Assembly (NCBI RefSeq): GCF_017115165.1
Contig: NZ_JABXKF010000180.1
Location: 1-51,086 of the forward strand
Direction of reading: 5' to 3'
From: Nostoc sp. LPT
Lineage (GTDB): Bacteria; Cyanobacteriota; Cyanobacteriia; Cyanobacteriales; Nostocaceae
DNA length: 51,086 nt
Position 1 is the stretch's first letter; every line of letters starts with the position of its first letter. Below are positions 1 through 9,342 of the stretch, in pieces. The position numbers and the translations under genes are program-made. The notes under the pieces are model-generated. The model was not told where the DNA came from and searched no databases. It saw only the letters and a list, made by a program, of their open reading frames with translations.

Positions 1-1797
1 TTACTCATCTTTGCACTCACTACTTTTATCGTAAGCGATTATCCGGACATGATATAAAGGGTTGTCCCTGTCTGATGGATAGAGCAAACCCATTCCCATC
101 GCTGTAGGTGTAATGAAGGAGTTAGTCAACAGCAGACTCTCGTGAAGAACCTTTTTAGGACCTTTTTTCCAACTAAACAAATCGCCTAACACCGGCACAT
201 CACCAAAAATCCCCTTCCACACCGTGCCGATAATAGGTACGTAAGCACGTCCCCCATTTAATGTACTTTGGTTAGAGAATGTTGAAAGAGCGAAAAAATC
301 CACGGGCTTGGTGTAAACATTAGTTGTCACCTCCTGTTTACCGATACGTGATAGTGGCTCTTGTGATCTGTTCTGTTCTGTACCAGTAGCCAATGGATCA
401 ACGATAATCAAATCAATGTTGAGTTCAGCAGAATTCATATTTCGTAACACATTAGGAGTTACCGTCAATGAAACCCCAGTTTTCAGCTCACGAAATACAG
501 CGTTTTGCTGTTGGAGGGCAGCAACTAGGCCAATAACCTGCGCCACAGGCAGAGAGCCAACCGATGGCTTAAAATTATTGACCTGCCCTGTGAGCTGTTG
601 AGCATTTGTGAGCAAATCTGAAAGCTTCAACGGTGGAGTCACATCGAAGGCACTAATCGAATCCGAACTCACCTTTGTTTCTATCCCACTCAGACTAGAT
701 ACATTGGTTCTTCCCACCTGTGCATATTCCACGTCCTTGAATTCACTCACAATATCTTGGATTTTCCTCAAAGTAGGGATAACAAAAAAATCTTCTATAT
801 CTTGGTTTAACGCATCAACAGTATCTTGTAAGCGATTATTAAAGACATCGGCTGATTGTTGCAGATCGTAAGGGCTAAACTGATCTGGTTCATCAATAAA
901 ATGGGCATACTGTAGCGCAAAATCAAGTAGTGTAGCGCGACTTACCTGGGCGTAGTAGTCTTCAAAATCTGTGTTCCAATAGTCATGATAGGCATTTTTT
1001 GTCTCCTTTTCATCTCTGCACATTGGCTTCAGACCACGAGTAGAAAAAAACCTTTCGAGTGGCTGTCTTCTTTGCTTTCTTAAAACTTTTAAATAGTCTT
1101 CATAGCGGGGATCATCTTGAACAAACTGCGTAAGTTCATTAGCTATTTCTTTGGTTTTATCGTTATGTTTGGTTTCCGCAGCCACCAAGCGTAGGACTAT
1201 ATCCGTCAGAGATAGAGGGCGATTTTTACTCAGGGCTGATTTATACCCTAGATTATCAATAAGTTTTTTGAACTGAGGATCAAAGTCCTTTTCATCTATT
1301 TTCTCTTTTGCGTATTGCTCAACTAGAGCATACGTTTCTCGCACTAACTGTTGAGTTTGATTAATTTCCTGGCGTACTTTCGACATTACTTCAGCTAATT
1401 TCTCGGGATTATTGCTGGAAATCTGGATTCCCCACATCTCCATCTTGATACCGGGACGGGGAAGATCAATTCCAGCAATCAATCGGTACGCAGAGTTTCT
1501 TGCTTCTTTTGAACCATAGAGAATGATCTCATTATCAGTATTAGCTTCAGTAGATGTACCTATTGTAAGACCCCATTTTTCGTTTTTGTTTACATTATTT
1601 AGTAGTTCCTTTAAAGCGTCTACATTATGAACGTAATATAACTTTATACTTTGACTTCCTTTACCTTTTCTATTTTCTGCCATTGGCATTGTTTGATTAG
1701 GAAAAGTAGTAGGTTTTTGAGCTTGAGCAGACAAATCACCTCCAAGTACAGCAATAGCACCCAGACTCAGCAAAAAAGAAAGTTGGCGGTTATACAT
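1..1797 (-). CDS. Secretin-like exported protein
   Basis: The 598-residue product begins with a hydrophobic stretch after two basic residues and an AQA-like site (residues 1-27), consistent with a signal peptide. Residues about 50-115 (IKLYYVHNVDALKELL, NEIILYG, AYRLIAGIDLPRPGIKME) resemble the small periplasmic N-domains of secretins. A helical, charged middle section follows. The C-terminal third has strand-rich secretin-like elements (GVSLTVTPNV, DVPVLGDLFSWKK, LLLTNSFITP). A role as an outer-membrane pore or pilotin-type partner is inference; it is longer in the middle and weaker in the secretin core than classical PilQ/GspD. The last 18 or so residues are read from DNA resembling the end of a dispersed repeat (ATATCATGTCCG, complement of 46-57), so the original C-terminus may have been replaced. 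The stop codon is at window bases 1-3, so the gene is complete. No operon partner is seen; ureG ends 185 bp upstream of its start. Confidence 0.6.
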   Translation of the reverse strand: MYNRQLSFLLSLGAIAVLGGDLSAQAQKPTTFPNQTMPMAENRKGKGSQSIKLYYVHNVDALKELLNNVNKNEKWGLTIGTSTEANTDNEIILYGSKEARNSAYRLIAGIDLPRPGIKMEMWGIQISSNNPEKLAEVMSKVRQEINQTQQLVRETYALVEQYAKEKIDEKDFDPQFKKLIDNLGYKSALSKNRPLSLTDIVLRLVAAETKHNDKTKEIANELTQFVQDDPRYEDYLKVLRKQRRQPLERFFSTRGLKPMCRDEKETKNAYHDYWNTDFEDYYAQVSRATLLDFALQYAHFIDEPDQFSPYDLQQSADVFNNRLQDTVDALNQDIEDFFVIPTLRKIQDIVSEFKDVEYAQVGRTNVSSLSGIETKVSSDSISAFDVTPPLKLSDLLTNAQQLTGQVNNFKPSVGSLPVAQVIGLVAALQQQNAVFRELKTGVSLTVTPNVLRNMNSAELNIDLIIVDPLATGTEQNRSQEPLSRIGKQEVTTNVYTKPVDFFALSTFSNQSTLNGGRAYVPIIGTVWKGIFGDVPVLGDLFSWKKGPKKVLHESLLLTNSFITPTAMGMGLLYPSDRDNPLYHVRIIAYDKSSECKDE

Positions 1798-1982
1798 ATT
1801 TACCCCTTTTCGTCAATACTCTCAATAGATACATCTAATTGTACAGTGCGTAAGTCCTAAGCTTTTGACGTTCTCATCTGACGACAAGACGGCGGTATTT
1901 ACGTTGATACCAAGCAAAACCAGGTATAGAAAAATAGAGAAGCGAAGCATTTTTGCTCAATTCAGACTCCTGCTCATTTTTT

Positions 1983-2579
1983 TTAACAGATATTTGTGCA
2001 AACAAAGTTAATTACATCTGCAAGTCCAGACTGAGTTTTCAAATTAGTAAAAATAAAAGGTTTCTCGCCGCGCATTTTTTTAGCATCTCGTTCCATCACA
2101 CTTAAATCTGCACCAACGTAGGGTGCAAGGTCAGTTTTGTTAATTACCAACAAATCAGACTTAGTAATGCCGGGGCCACCTTTGCGGGGAATTTTATCAC
2201 CAGCCGCAACATCGATGACGTAAATCGTTAAATCCACCAATTCTGGACTAAAAGTAGCAGCTAAATTATCACCGCCACTTTCCAAAAAAACTAAATCCAA
2301 ATCGAGAAAACGTTCCTCTAACTGTTCAATTGCCGCCAAATTCATCGAAGCATCTTCGCGGATGGCAGTGTGAGGACAACCACCAGTTTCTACACCCAAA
2401 ATGCGATCGCTTGCCAACGCTTGAGAACGCACTAAAAACTGAGCATCCTCCTGAGTATAAATATCATTTGTCACCACCGCAATCTGATACTGCTCACGTA
2501 ACCCCTTACACAAAGCATCCACCAAAGCCGTCTTCCCTGAACCCACTGGCCCAGCAACCCCCACTCTAAATGCATTCAT
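1983..2579 (-). CDS. ureG: Urease accessory GTPase UreG
   Basis: A 198-residue SIMIBI-class GTPase that supplies the energy for nickel insertion into apo-urease, acting in the cytoplasm with UreE, UreF and UreD/H. The P-loop GPVGSGKT is at residues 10-17. Further family hallmarks are the metal-site CPH within GVETGGCPHTAIRED, the Walker-B-like VFLESGGDNLAATFSPEL, and the guanine-specificity NKTD. Length matches the family. It is the last gene of ureE-ureF-ureG on the minus strand, 41 bp after ureF, and that gap contains a perfect 24-bp palindrome. Urease structural genes and ureD are not in the window. Family assignment is secure. Confidence 0.96.
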   Translation of the reverse strand: MNAFRVGVAGPVGSGKTALVDALCKGLREQYQIAVVTNDIYTQEDAQFLVRSQALASDRILGVETGGCPHTAIREDASMNLAAIEQLEERFLDLDLVFLESGGDNLAATFSPELVDLTIYVIDVAAGDKIPRKGGPGITKSDLLVINKTDLAPYVGADLSVMERDAKKMRGEKPFIFTNLKTQSGLADVINFVCTNIC

Positions 2580-2595
2580 AACTTCTCACTCCTGT

Positions 2596-2619
2596 ACAGA
2601 CGCGATTAATCGCGTCTGT
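2596..2619. repeat. Perfect 24-bp palindrome, dispersed family
   Basis: ACAGACGCGATT followed directly by its reverse complement, located between ureF and ureG. Related copies are at 10018-10045 (one mismatched pair, inside a kinase gene) and 30753-30772 (2-nt loop). It can form a stem in ure mRNA; whether it attenuates, stabilises or is merely a small mobile repeat cannot be told from sequence. Confidence 0.85.
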
Positions 2620-2620
2620 C

Positions 2621-3313
2621 CTAACTCCTAAACAACCTTGTATACTGCGTTTCATGCTGCATACTCGCTAGCGACAAACCCCAACTACAACAGGCGAGTT
2701 GATCGTCCTCTAATGCGAGAATTTCTAATGCCGCAGCACTGAGTAATGGTTGCAAATCTAGCAATAACTGCTGTCCTGCTGTTTGTCCAAGGGGGATAAG
2801 TTTCACGCCAGCAGTAATCAAATTACTTGCCCAACTGTGCAGATATCCAAGTAATGCGGCTTTGATACTGATTTGCCAATGGGCAATGGCAATGCCAAAA
2901 GCGATCGCATAATTGCAAGGATTACCTACAGTATTGGCAATAGGTATAATCTGCGGTTCTAATTTAGCAAGTAATTGGATGAGCGATCGCCCCATCTGCC
3001 AACTAGAGGCGCGTAATTCTTCTGTTTCTCTAGCAGCCGATAACCACAGATTCCAACGGCATAGCGACTCAATATCACCCATTTTTGCAGATTGCTGCGA
3101 TCGTACCATCACCCCCGCCTCTAACCGAATTGCCCCGTAGAGCAACTCTGCTTTTAGCCAATCTTTGAGATGTAGAGGGTTGACAATGGTACCATTTTCC
3201 ACCAGCATTTCCAAACCTTCAGAATAACTATATGCTCCCACAGGCAAAGCGGGGCTAGCCAGTTGCAAAATACTCAAAAGATGGCTGTCAGTGAGCATGA
3301 TGGTGTTGTCCAT
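2621..3313 (-). CDS. ureF: Urease accessory protein UreF
   Basis: A 230-residue mainly helical protein that bridges UreG and UreD in the urease activation complex. It is recognised by the N-terminal LLQLASPALPVGAYSYSEGL-type signature (LQLASPALPVGAYSYSEGLE, residues about 16-35) and by the family's usual length. The start at 3313 lies inside ureE, giving a 26-bp overlap and implying translational coupling; an internal Met at 3298 (MLTDSHLL) is a possible alternative start closer to where homologues begin. It sits between ureE and ureG. There is no sign of decay. Confidence 0.94.
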   Translation of the reverse strand: MDNTIMLTDSHLLSILQLASPALPVGAYSYSEGLEMLVENGTIVNPLHLKDWLKAELLYGAIRLEAGVMVRSQQSAKMGDIESLCRWNLWLSAARETEELRASSWQMGRSLIQLLAKLEPQIIPIANTVGNPCNYAIAFGIAIAHWQISIKAALLGYLHSWASNLITAGVKLIPLGQTAGQQLLLDLQPLLSAAALEILALEDDQLACCSWGLSLASMQHETQYTRLFRS

Positions 3314-3764
3314 AAGCTCCTAATTCTGGCTCAAACGGTAAAATTTCCTCTTTAACTTCTAACCCCAGTTGTTCCAACATCGTGTGTAAAACCGAATCTG
3401 AAGACAAGCGTAAATAAGTCGGAGTAATTTCTACAGGTACATGGCGATTTCCCAGATGGTATGCCGCCCGTAGTAATAAAAGTGGTGTTTGGGCAAAGGC
3501 AGTCAGCACTAGTTCTGGTTTGGCAGTAATTCTGATTGAACTATTGTGGGTTTCTTCTTGCAGAATGTCGCCATCGTGTAAGACAGTTCCTCTAGGTAAA
3601 TGTAAAAACACAACCTTACCATCTTCCGTTTCAAAGCGATGACGACTGCGGGTACGTTCTTCTGCTGTTAGCGCCAGAGTAAAAGTGACTGCGGTATCGC
3701 GATTAGGTGGTTTAAGTTGGTTAAATGTCAGCATAAGAGTTTCGCCTGAACTTCCGCTTTTCAT
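3288..3764 (-). CDS. ureE: Urease accessory nickel chaperone UreE
   Basis: A metallochaperone that delivers nickel to the UreFGD-urease complex. Recognised by the UreE N-domain (RTRSRHRFETEDGKVVFLHL, LPRGTVLHDGDIL) and the C-domain (NRHVPVEI, LEQLGLEVKEEILPFEPELG) ending in the short His-rich tail GQHHHAH typical of nickel-binding UreE. The start at 3764 has GGAG seven bases upstream; a second Met at 3734 (MLTFNQL) is where most homologues begin but has a poorer ribosome site, so the ten extra N-terminal residues may or may not be real. First gene of ureEFG. A 31-bp palindromic repeat lies 46 bp upstream. Confidence 0.94.
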   Translation of the reverse strand: MKSGSSGETLMLTFNQLKPPNRDTAVTFTLALTAEERTRSRHRFETEDGKVVFLHLPRGTVLHDGDILQEETHNSSIRITAKPELVLTAFAQTPLLLLRAAYHLGNRHVPVEITPTYLRLSSDSVLHTMLEQLGLEVKEEILPFEPELGAYGQHHHAH

Positions 3765-3809
3765 TAGACATCTCCAAAAATTAATTAAATATGCATTATC
3801 CAGAACCTT

Positions 3810-3840
3810 TGTAGAGACGTAGCAGTGCTACGTCTCTACA
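3810..3840. repeat. 31-bp inverted repeat (TGTAGAGACGTAGCA family)
   Basis: Two 15-base arms (TGTAGAGACGTAGCA and its complement) around a single central base, upstream of ureE. The same family recurs as a 33-bp copy between mysB and mysC (34643-34675). It belongs to the short palindromic repeats scattered through Nostocales genomes. Confidence 0.85.
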
Positions 3841-3972
3841 TTCATTTTTACCAGATGTCTATTATGATTCTAGTGTGAACACCAATTAGCAGCTTCCCAT
3901 TCCCTATCACCTGTAACCCTTTGAGTGATGCTCGTACTCCTGCTCTTAACTATCCACAGGAGAAGCAAGTGG

Positions 3973-6180
3973 TTAATCTTCTGGTGTACGGTCTGTGGAA
4001 TCTGGCATCTTCCAAGTTTCGTGCCACAGTTGTTTAATTTTTTGAATGTTCTCTTTTGTTTTTATTGCCTCCCAACCATCTTGAATAGCTTGCTTCTCTC
4101 TATCAGTTAACCTCCAGGATAAAGGCGGACGATACCGACCATCTTTATAAAATTCAGATACTGCAAATTCTGGAGGTATTTCAGATTCCGAGGGGAAGAA
4201 AATGGGAAAGTATTGTATATGTACCTTGTTCTCCCATTTTTTCACCAGTAAATCTGCTTCCTTTGCATTTCGAGACGCCAAAACCGGATCGCGTACCTTG
4301 AACATTGCCAGTAATGACCCTAAAGTCGCCATAAACCAGCCTCCATTCCCCTGCACGTTTTTGGTTGAAGCAGGTTCGGAGGGAAAAGGATTGATTTGCA
4401 ATATCAGGACTCGTTTTATATTTAAATTATTTTTAGGATCTGACCATTCATTAAGGTGTTCATCCAGCCATTCGGCTACCGTTACAAAGCCAGAGTTATC
4501 AAAATAGCCCCCATCAGCAACGTGATAATTCTGCTGATTTGGGATGTCTACACTGCTGCGACAGATAGGAGAGACATAGGGAAAAGTTGCTGATAGTCTT
4601 GCAGCCGTTACAACATTCATATCATAGTCTTTAAAAAGAGTATTAAAGTCTCTATACTTTTTCTCAGGATACTTTTTCTCAGGATCCTTCTTGTAAAATG
4701 TTACCGGAGTCATCAGAAACCGCCAGCCATTTTCGACTAAAGTGGCATTGAATACAGGAATAGGAATTTCGCCATCAAAAATCTGTTTTCGCCAGGTTCC
4801 AAAGGTTTTTATTTTCTTCGTATCTTTATCCTTCATTTCTCCCTGCCAGTCTGTCTCAACTGCTGTACCACGATCACACTCTCGAGGAACAATAAATGGA
4901 AGTCCTATGAATCGCCATAAGTCCCAATAAACTAGACCCCAACCAACGGCATCTAAACTATCTTTAGTAGCAGCATAAAAACTAGCTGTTACTTTGGTTT
5001 TGGTTTTGTTAGATATTTCCTGTTCGCTCTCTTCTAAAAAGCCATCTTTATTAAAGCGATCTAGATAGTACATTGTTCCTACTGAACCGCCTGAGACAGC
5101 ACTAATCAAGCCAATTGCTTTGGTAAATGACTTTCCTAATAATTCCTGGAGACCACTTAACACTTGCACTGTCCATCCTGCTGCTTGAATTCCGCCACCA
5201 CTAGCACAAATAATTACTAAAGTTCGTTTTCCATCTTGATGTTTGAGACGCTTTTCTAGGATTTTTTGGAAGTTATTTGAATCGCTATCAACTTTTTTAT
5301 TGTCTTCACTATCCTCAAATTTTTTGACTTGAAACGAGTGATTTACATCAAATGCAACATAACTAACTACTGAGAAACTAATAAAGATAACTAGTACAGG
5401 AATACGGAAGTAATCAAAATAGAATGTTGCACCTCCATAGAAAAGTGTCACCATCGATATGATAAGTAGCACATATAGGAGTGCAGGTGCTTCAGGTCGC
5501 TCTGTTTTTGATTCTGGCTTAAAAAGCAAACCAACCGTAATGTAGATAACTACTGCAATTATCAAATAAGCGATCGCTGTCAGATGCCCAGCACTCAATT
5601 CACCATCAGGATTAATATAGCCTAATGTATGATGTTTTGTTACGAAATAAAAGATATCAACAAGTGTCTTTTTTAAGAAAGCATTTGAGCTTAACCATTG
5701 CCTGATAAAACTAACAAAAAATAGTAGCCCAATGCCCAATCCTGCACCTACAAATTTTCCCCACTGTATTTCGTAAGGTTTCAGCTTCTCTTGGGACAGT
5801 TGAATTGCAATAATGGAAATGTATAAACTTAAGGCAATAGCTATTCCATATTGCCAAAATTCAGGAATTTCTATTGTTAGTGGTACAGAAAAGCGAGATG
5901 GTGCGTTATCCAAAATGATAGCTGCAACTGAAATTACTGACGTTCCTGCTCCAACTGCGCTCATAATTATGACTGCTAGTTGCCACTTGGTGCGAAGTAC
6001 AAATAGATTCTTCAACATGGCTGGCAGCCAATCTTTGGCAAGTTTAGGAAGAAGCAGAAGAAATAAACCCATCAAAATAGGCAGGCGCAGGAAAAAAAGA
6101 TATTTCCAGACAGCATCGGAACTTAGTAGCCATGTTGATAGAACTGCTAGCACTGGCAAAAACCAGATAAAGTTTTTCAT
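3973..6180 (-). CDS. Membrane-anchored patatin-like phospholipase
   Basis: A 735-residue protein with two parts. Residues 1-275 hold several hydrophobic membrane segments (about 2-20, 30-46, 68-90, 112-127, 143-160, 201-221, 234-250, 258-277). The C-terminal half is a patatin-type acyl hydrolase: glycine-rich oxyanion loop GGG at 328-330, nucleophile Ser366 in GGSVG (GxSxG) and the catalytic dyad Asp556 in DGG (HVADGGYFDNSG). All dyad elements are present, so it should be an active lipase or acylhydrolase facing the cytoplasm or membrane surface. Fusion of patatin to a multi-pass N-terminal domain is less usual than the soluble form; the substrate is unknown. It is transcribed alone; ureE lies downstream in the same direction. 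Confidence 0.82.
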   Translation of the reverse strand: MKNFIWFLPVLAVLSTWLLSSDAVWKYLFFLRLPILMGLFLLLLPKLAKDWLPAMLKNLFVLRTKWQLAVIIMSAVGAGTSVISVAAIILDNAPSRFSVPLTIEIPEFWQYGIAIALSLYISIIAIQLSQEKLKPYEIQWGKFVGAGLGIGLLFFVSFIRQWLSSNAFLKKTLVDIFYFVTKHHTLGYINPDGELSAGHLTAIAYLIIAVVIYITVGLLFKPESKTERPEAPALLYVLLIISMVTLFYGGATFYFDYFRIPVLVIFISFSVVSYVAFDVNHSFQVKKFEDSEDNKKVDSDSNNFQKILEKRLKHQDGKRTLVIICASGGGIQAAGWTVQVLSGLQELLGKSFTKAIGLISAVSGGSVGTMYYLDRFNKDGFLEESEQEISNKTKTKVTASFYAATKDSLDAVGWGLVYWDLWRFIGLPFIVPRECDRGTAVETDWQGEMKDKDTKKIKTFGTWRKQIFDGEIPIPVFNATLVENGWRFLMTPVTFYKKDPEKKYPEKKYRDFNTLFKDYDMNVVTAARLSATFPYVSPICRSSVDIPNQQNYHVADGGYFDNSGFVTVAEWLDEHLNEWSDPKNNLNIKRVLILQINPFPSEPASTKNVQGNGGWFMATLGSLLAMFKVRDPVLASRNAKEADLLVKKWENKVHIQYFPIFFPSESEIPPEFAVSEFYKDGRYRPPLSWRLTDREKQAIQDGWEAIKTKENIQKIKQLWHETWKMPDSTDRTPED

Positions 6181-6642
6181 ATTTAAACCTCAACTTGTTA
6201 TTGTCTTGTAACTAAATTCTAAACTTTGTGATTATTTTTCTGTTAAGAAAATATAAATTACTTTTTTTTAATATTCACAGGTAAAGAATTAAGCCTGTTG
6301 TTGAACTATATTAATAACCTACTTCCGATTGCCCTGTCGGTGAGAAAAAGTGAGTTTTTTCAGAAAATAATTGTAAATTTTGCGTAATGTTCTCATAAAA
6401 ACTTAAAACTCATTGATATACTTTTATGCTCTACGCAATATGGGCAAAATCTCAATGATGTCCAATCTGTAGTCTTTTGGAAAAGTTGCTTAGGACACAC
6501 CTACGCAGTAATTGCGGATAAGTTAAGTTTTGAACACGACTACATAAAACAAATTGGTTCCCAGTTGTAAGCCATCGACATAAACACCTTTCAATTAGAT
6601 AAAATCAAACAAAGAAAGGCAACGAGCCAAACGGGGACAATC
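6181..6642. other. Intergenic, no gene seen
   Basis: About 460 bp of AT-rich DNA between the divergent patatin gene and the Uma2 pseudogene. It must hold the promoters for both sides, but no motif could be identified with confidence. Confidence 0.5.
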
Positions 6643-7212
6643 ATGAACCAAGCCATTGAGGGAGTACGCTGGACAATTCACGATTTAGAGGTTCTACCCG
6701 AAAATGAGTGGACGCGCTATGAAATTATTAATGGAGAACTCTTTGTAACTCGCACTCCTCACCGCCGTCATCAACAAGTTTGTGGCAAAATATTCCGACA
6801 ACTCGATGTTTGGTCAGATTCGAGTGGTTTAGGGGCAACAATTGTGGCTCCAAGAGTGATTTTTTCGCAAGCAGATAGCGTTATACCGGATGTAGTTTGG
6901 GTAAGTCGAGAACGACTGGCATAAATTGAAGATGAAGCGGGACATTTGACAGGCGCACCAGAGTTAGTAATAGAGGTTTTATCGCCTGGTAAACAAAACG
7001 AATTTCGAGACAAAGAAGCAAAACTGAAACTTTATTCAGTTCAAGGCGTGCGTGAGTATTGGATTGTTGATCGCTTTACTAAACAAGTTGAAGTTTATCG
7101 ACGAGAAAAAGCACAGTTGGTTTTAGTTGCTACTTTGTTAGACGATGATGAAATAACATCGCCACTTTTACCCGGATTTTGTTGTTCTATCGGTTTATTT
7201 TTTCCTGAATAA
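6643..7212 (+). pseudogene. Uma2-family nuclease-like protein, in-frame stop
   Basis: Read through one stop, this is a complete Uma2-family (DUF820, PD-(D/E)XK-like) protein of about 189 residues: WTIHDLEVLPENEWTRYEIING, RHQQVCGKI, VIPDVVWVSRERLA, then stop, then IEDEAGHLTGAPELVIEVLS and REYWIVDRFTKQVEVYR. Both halves are in the same frame and the catalytic-core residues (PDVVW, ELVIEVLSP, YWIVD) flank the TAA at 6922-6924. Relatives have Gln there, so a single C-to-T change (CAA to TAA) explains it. Uma2 genes are abundant and often decayed in cyanobacteria; cellular role unknown. A sequencing error would restore an intact gene. Confidence 0.85.
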
Positions 7213-7283
7213 TCGCAAATTTGAAAATATTTATGGAAACCTAACTGCTAGATTTGGTAGGTCACTCAGGTGCTGCCTCCTAG

Positions 7284-9044
7284 TCAGCTAATAGGCAATG
7301 TAAACCAGAAAGTTGCCCCTGCATCCAATGCACTGTTTACACCGATTTCGCCGCCGTGAGCATGGATGATTTGCTTACACAGATACAATCCTAATCCCAA
7401 ACTTACAGAATTGCCGATATTAGCACCCCGAAAGTAAAGGTCAAAAAGCCGCTCGCTTTGTTGTTGACTAATTCCCACACCATTATCACTAACAGTACAA
7501 TAAATCATCTCATCCTTACGGGTAGCATTGATTGTTAAAAGCAATTCCGGGGGATTATGTTTGAGAGCGTTGACGATTAAGTTAGAAAAAACTCGCCATA
7601 GTTGCGTGGGATCGGCATTCACTAATGGCAAATCTGCGGATACCAAATTTGTCAGCTTGGCTTGATTTTGTGCTAGTAATGGCTCTAAATCAGCGATCGC
7701 AGCTTCGACAACTGTCAGTAATTGTACGGTTTGACGTTGTAAAACAACACCTTGCACCTCGCTGATATGAGTTTCCATTAATGAATTAATTAAGTTCAGT
7801 TGGCGATCGCTACTTTGAATCATCCGCTCTAAAATTGAGCGGGAAATCGCAATATTTTCCTCTGAACGGGCAAGCAAATTCTTCAGTACCATTAAAGTAC
7901 CCAGCACTGGGTTGCGTAAGTCGTGGGAAACGGCATGGAAAAATACTCGTAGTTCTTCTTCAGTTTGCTTGCGCTGGGTAATGTCTTCAATCAAACCTTC
8001 GTAGTAAAGCAGTTTTCCCTCTTCGTCACGGACTGCGTAGGCTTTTTCTGAAATCCAGACAATACTCCCGTCTTGGCGATAAATTTGGGACTCGAACTCG
8101 GAAACACTGCCATACTTTTCCATCAAGCGCACAAATTCTGCCCGACGGTTCGGATCAACGTACAATTGTTCAATATCAGTGAAATTTGCTGTCACCTCGT
8201 CTACTAAGGAGTAGCCATAAATCCTCGCTAAAGCAGGATTTGCCGTAATGTAACGTCCATCGGGACTGCTTTGAAAAATCCCTTCAACGGCGTTTTCAAA
8301 AATGCTGCGATATTTAGCTTCAGCAACCTTGAGTTTTTGGTAGGCAGATTCCAGTTCTTGACGGGCGAAAAATTCAGAACGTTGTAGGCGATCGTACAGA
8401 TAGACACCGATGTCACATATAGTACAAAACCAAAAAATGTATAAAATGAACGTTACATTATATATTCCTGGGTGATCGGGGATTGGTGTTTTTAGCCCAA
8501 GTGCTGTATTCACACCAAAATAGTAAATCAGCACACTTACTTGAGTCAGCAAGTGAAGAATCCAGCAAACAGGCATCAACACAGCTTGGCTCAAGAACAA
8601 CAGCGACCAACCAATGGTATCGGGTAGTGCGAAACCTCTGATGGTTGCAAACAACTGCGACGCTAAACTAATTGACCAAGAAGACCCTAAAAATAATAAA
8701 TCTGGACGATGACGACCTAATTTAGTTTTATGTAAGGCAAAGCAAATAATTAATGTTGCAAGCATTGCAACATTAATTACAATGCGTTGAGTTCTAAGTA
8801 CTTCTGGCAGCTGCTGCAACTCTGCAAAAGGAAAAAACAAGCTGTAAATGTCTCGCAAAGTAAAAGACAACAGACAGATCAGCGCCAGCCATAACCATAA
8901 ACGTAATCTTTGCCACAAAAAACGGTTACGCCAAGCTCTGTAAAGAGTAGTGATTCCATCTGTTGGTGCAGAAAAAGTTTTTCTCCACCAGCTTTGCACT
9001 GTTGTAAATGGAGTAGCCATTAGCATCCGAGCAACTTTGCCCAT
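7284..9044 (-). CDS. Membrane PAS sensor histidine kinase
   Basis: A 586-residue kinase. The N-terminal 215 residues contain about six hydrophobic segments (a MASE-like sensor region), followed by a coiled linker (ARQELESAYQKLKVAEAKYR) and a PAS/PAC domain (FENAVEGIFQSSPDGRY to YYEGLIEDITQRKQ). The HisKA H-box is FHAVSHDLRNPVLG with the phospho-acceptor His, and the ATPase domain shows the N-box (VFSNLIVNALKHNP), G1 (DNGVGIS) and G2 (GLGLYLCKQII). All catalytic motifs are present. No response regulator is adjacent, so it is an orphan kinase. Its transmitter is closely similar to that of the kinase at 9333-11972, and the two lie in tandem, suggesting duplication. The ligand is unknown. Confidence 0.9.
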   Translation of the reverse strand: MGKVARMLMATPFTTVQSWWRKTFSAPTDGITTLYRAWRNRFLWQRLRLWLWLALICLLSFTLRDIYSLFFPFAELQQLPEVLRTQRIVINVAMLATLIICFALHKTKLGRHRPDLLFLGSSWSISLASQLFATIRGFALPDTIGWSLLFLSQAVLMPVCWILHLLTQVSVLIYYFGVNTALGLKTPIPDHPGIYNVTFILYIFWFCTICDIGVYLYDRLQRSEFFARQELESAYQKLKVAEAKYRSIFENAVEGIFQSSPDGRYITANPALARIYGYSLVDEVTANFTDIEQLYVDPNRRAEFVRLMEKYGSVSEFESQIYRQDGSIVWISEKAYAVRDEEGKLLYYEGLIEDITQRKQTEEELRVFFHAVSHDLRNPVLGTLMVLKNLLARSEENIAISRSILERMIQSSDRQLNLINSLMETHISEVQGVVLQRQTVQLLTVVEAAIADLEPLLAQNQAKLTNLVSADLPLVNADPTQLWRVFSNLIVNALKHNPPELLLTINATRKDEMIYCTVSDNGVGISQQQSERLFDLYFRGANIGNSVSLGLGLYLCKQIIHAHGGEIGVNSALDAGATFWFTLPIS

Positions 9045-9147
9045 ACCTTGAGGGTGTTTCCTTTACTCAACATTGCCATAAATAACACCCTCTCATTTTT
9101 TGGTGATTTATGGGCGATTTGTTGCGGATGAAGTCAAAAACTAGGGA

Positions 9148-9342
9148 TGTAAGAGTGTAAGGGTATAGGGGTGTAGGGGAAATAATTAGTATTGGCTCTG
9201 AACCCACTACTAATTAAATACCACAAAACAAGTAAATTTGGTGTTGGCTCTGAACCCAAATAGCTCCTATTGTGGGGTGTACAACAAAGAATGATCCTCT
9301 GTTTGACCCTACACCCTTACACCCCTATACCCCTACACCCCT
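9148..9342. repeat. Repeat cluster between two kinase genes
   Basis: The gap between the two kinase genes carries a run of GGGTGTAGGGG-type sequence (from about 9148) and its opposite-strand counterpart (CCCCTATACCCCTACACCCC, 9323-9342), with two direct copies of TTGGCTCTGAACCCA between them (about 9192 and 9246). The right arm runs into the 3' end of the upstream kinase gene. It can form a long stem and looks like a small non-coding repeat insertion. Confidence 0.65.
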
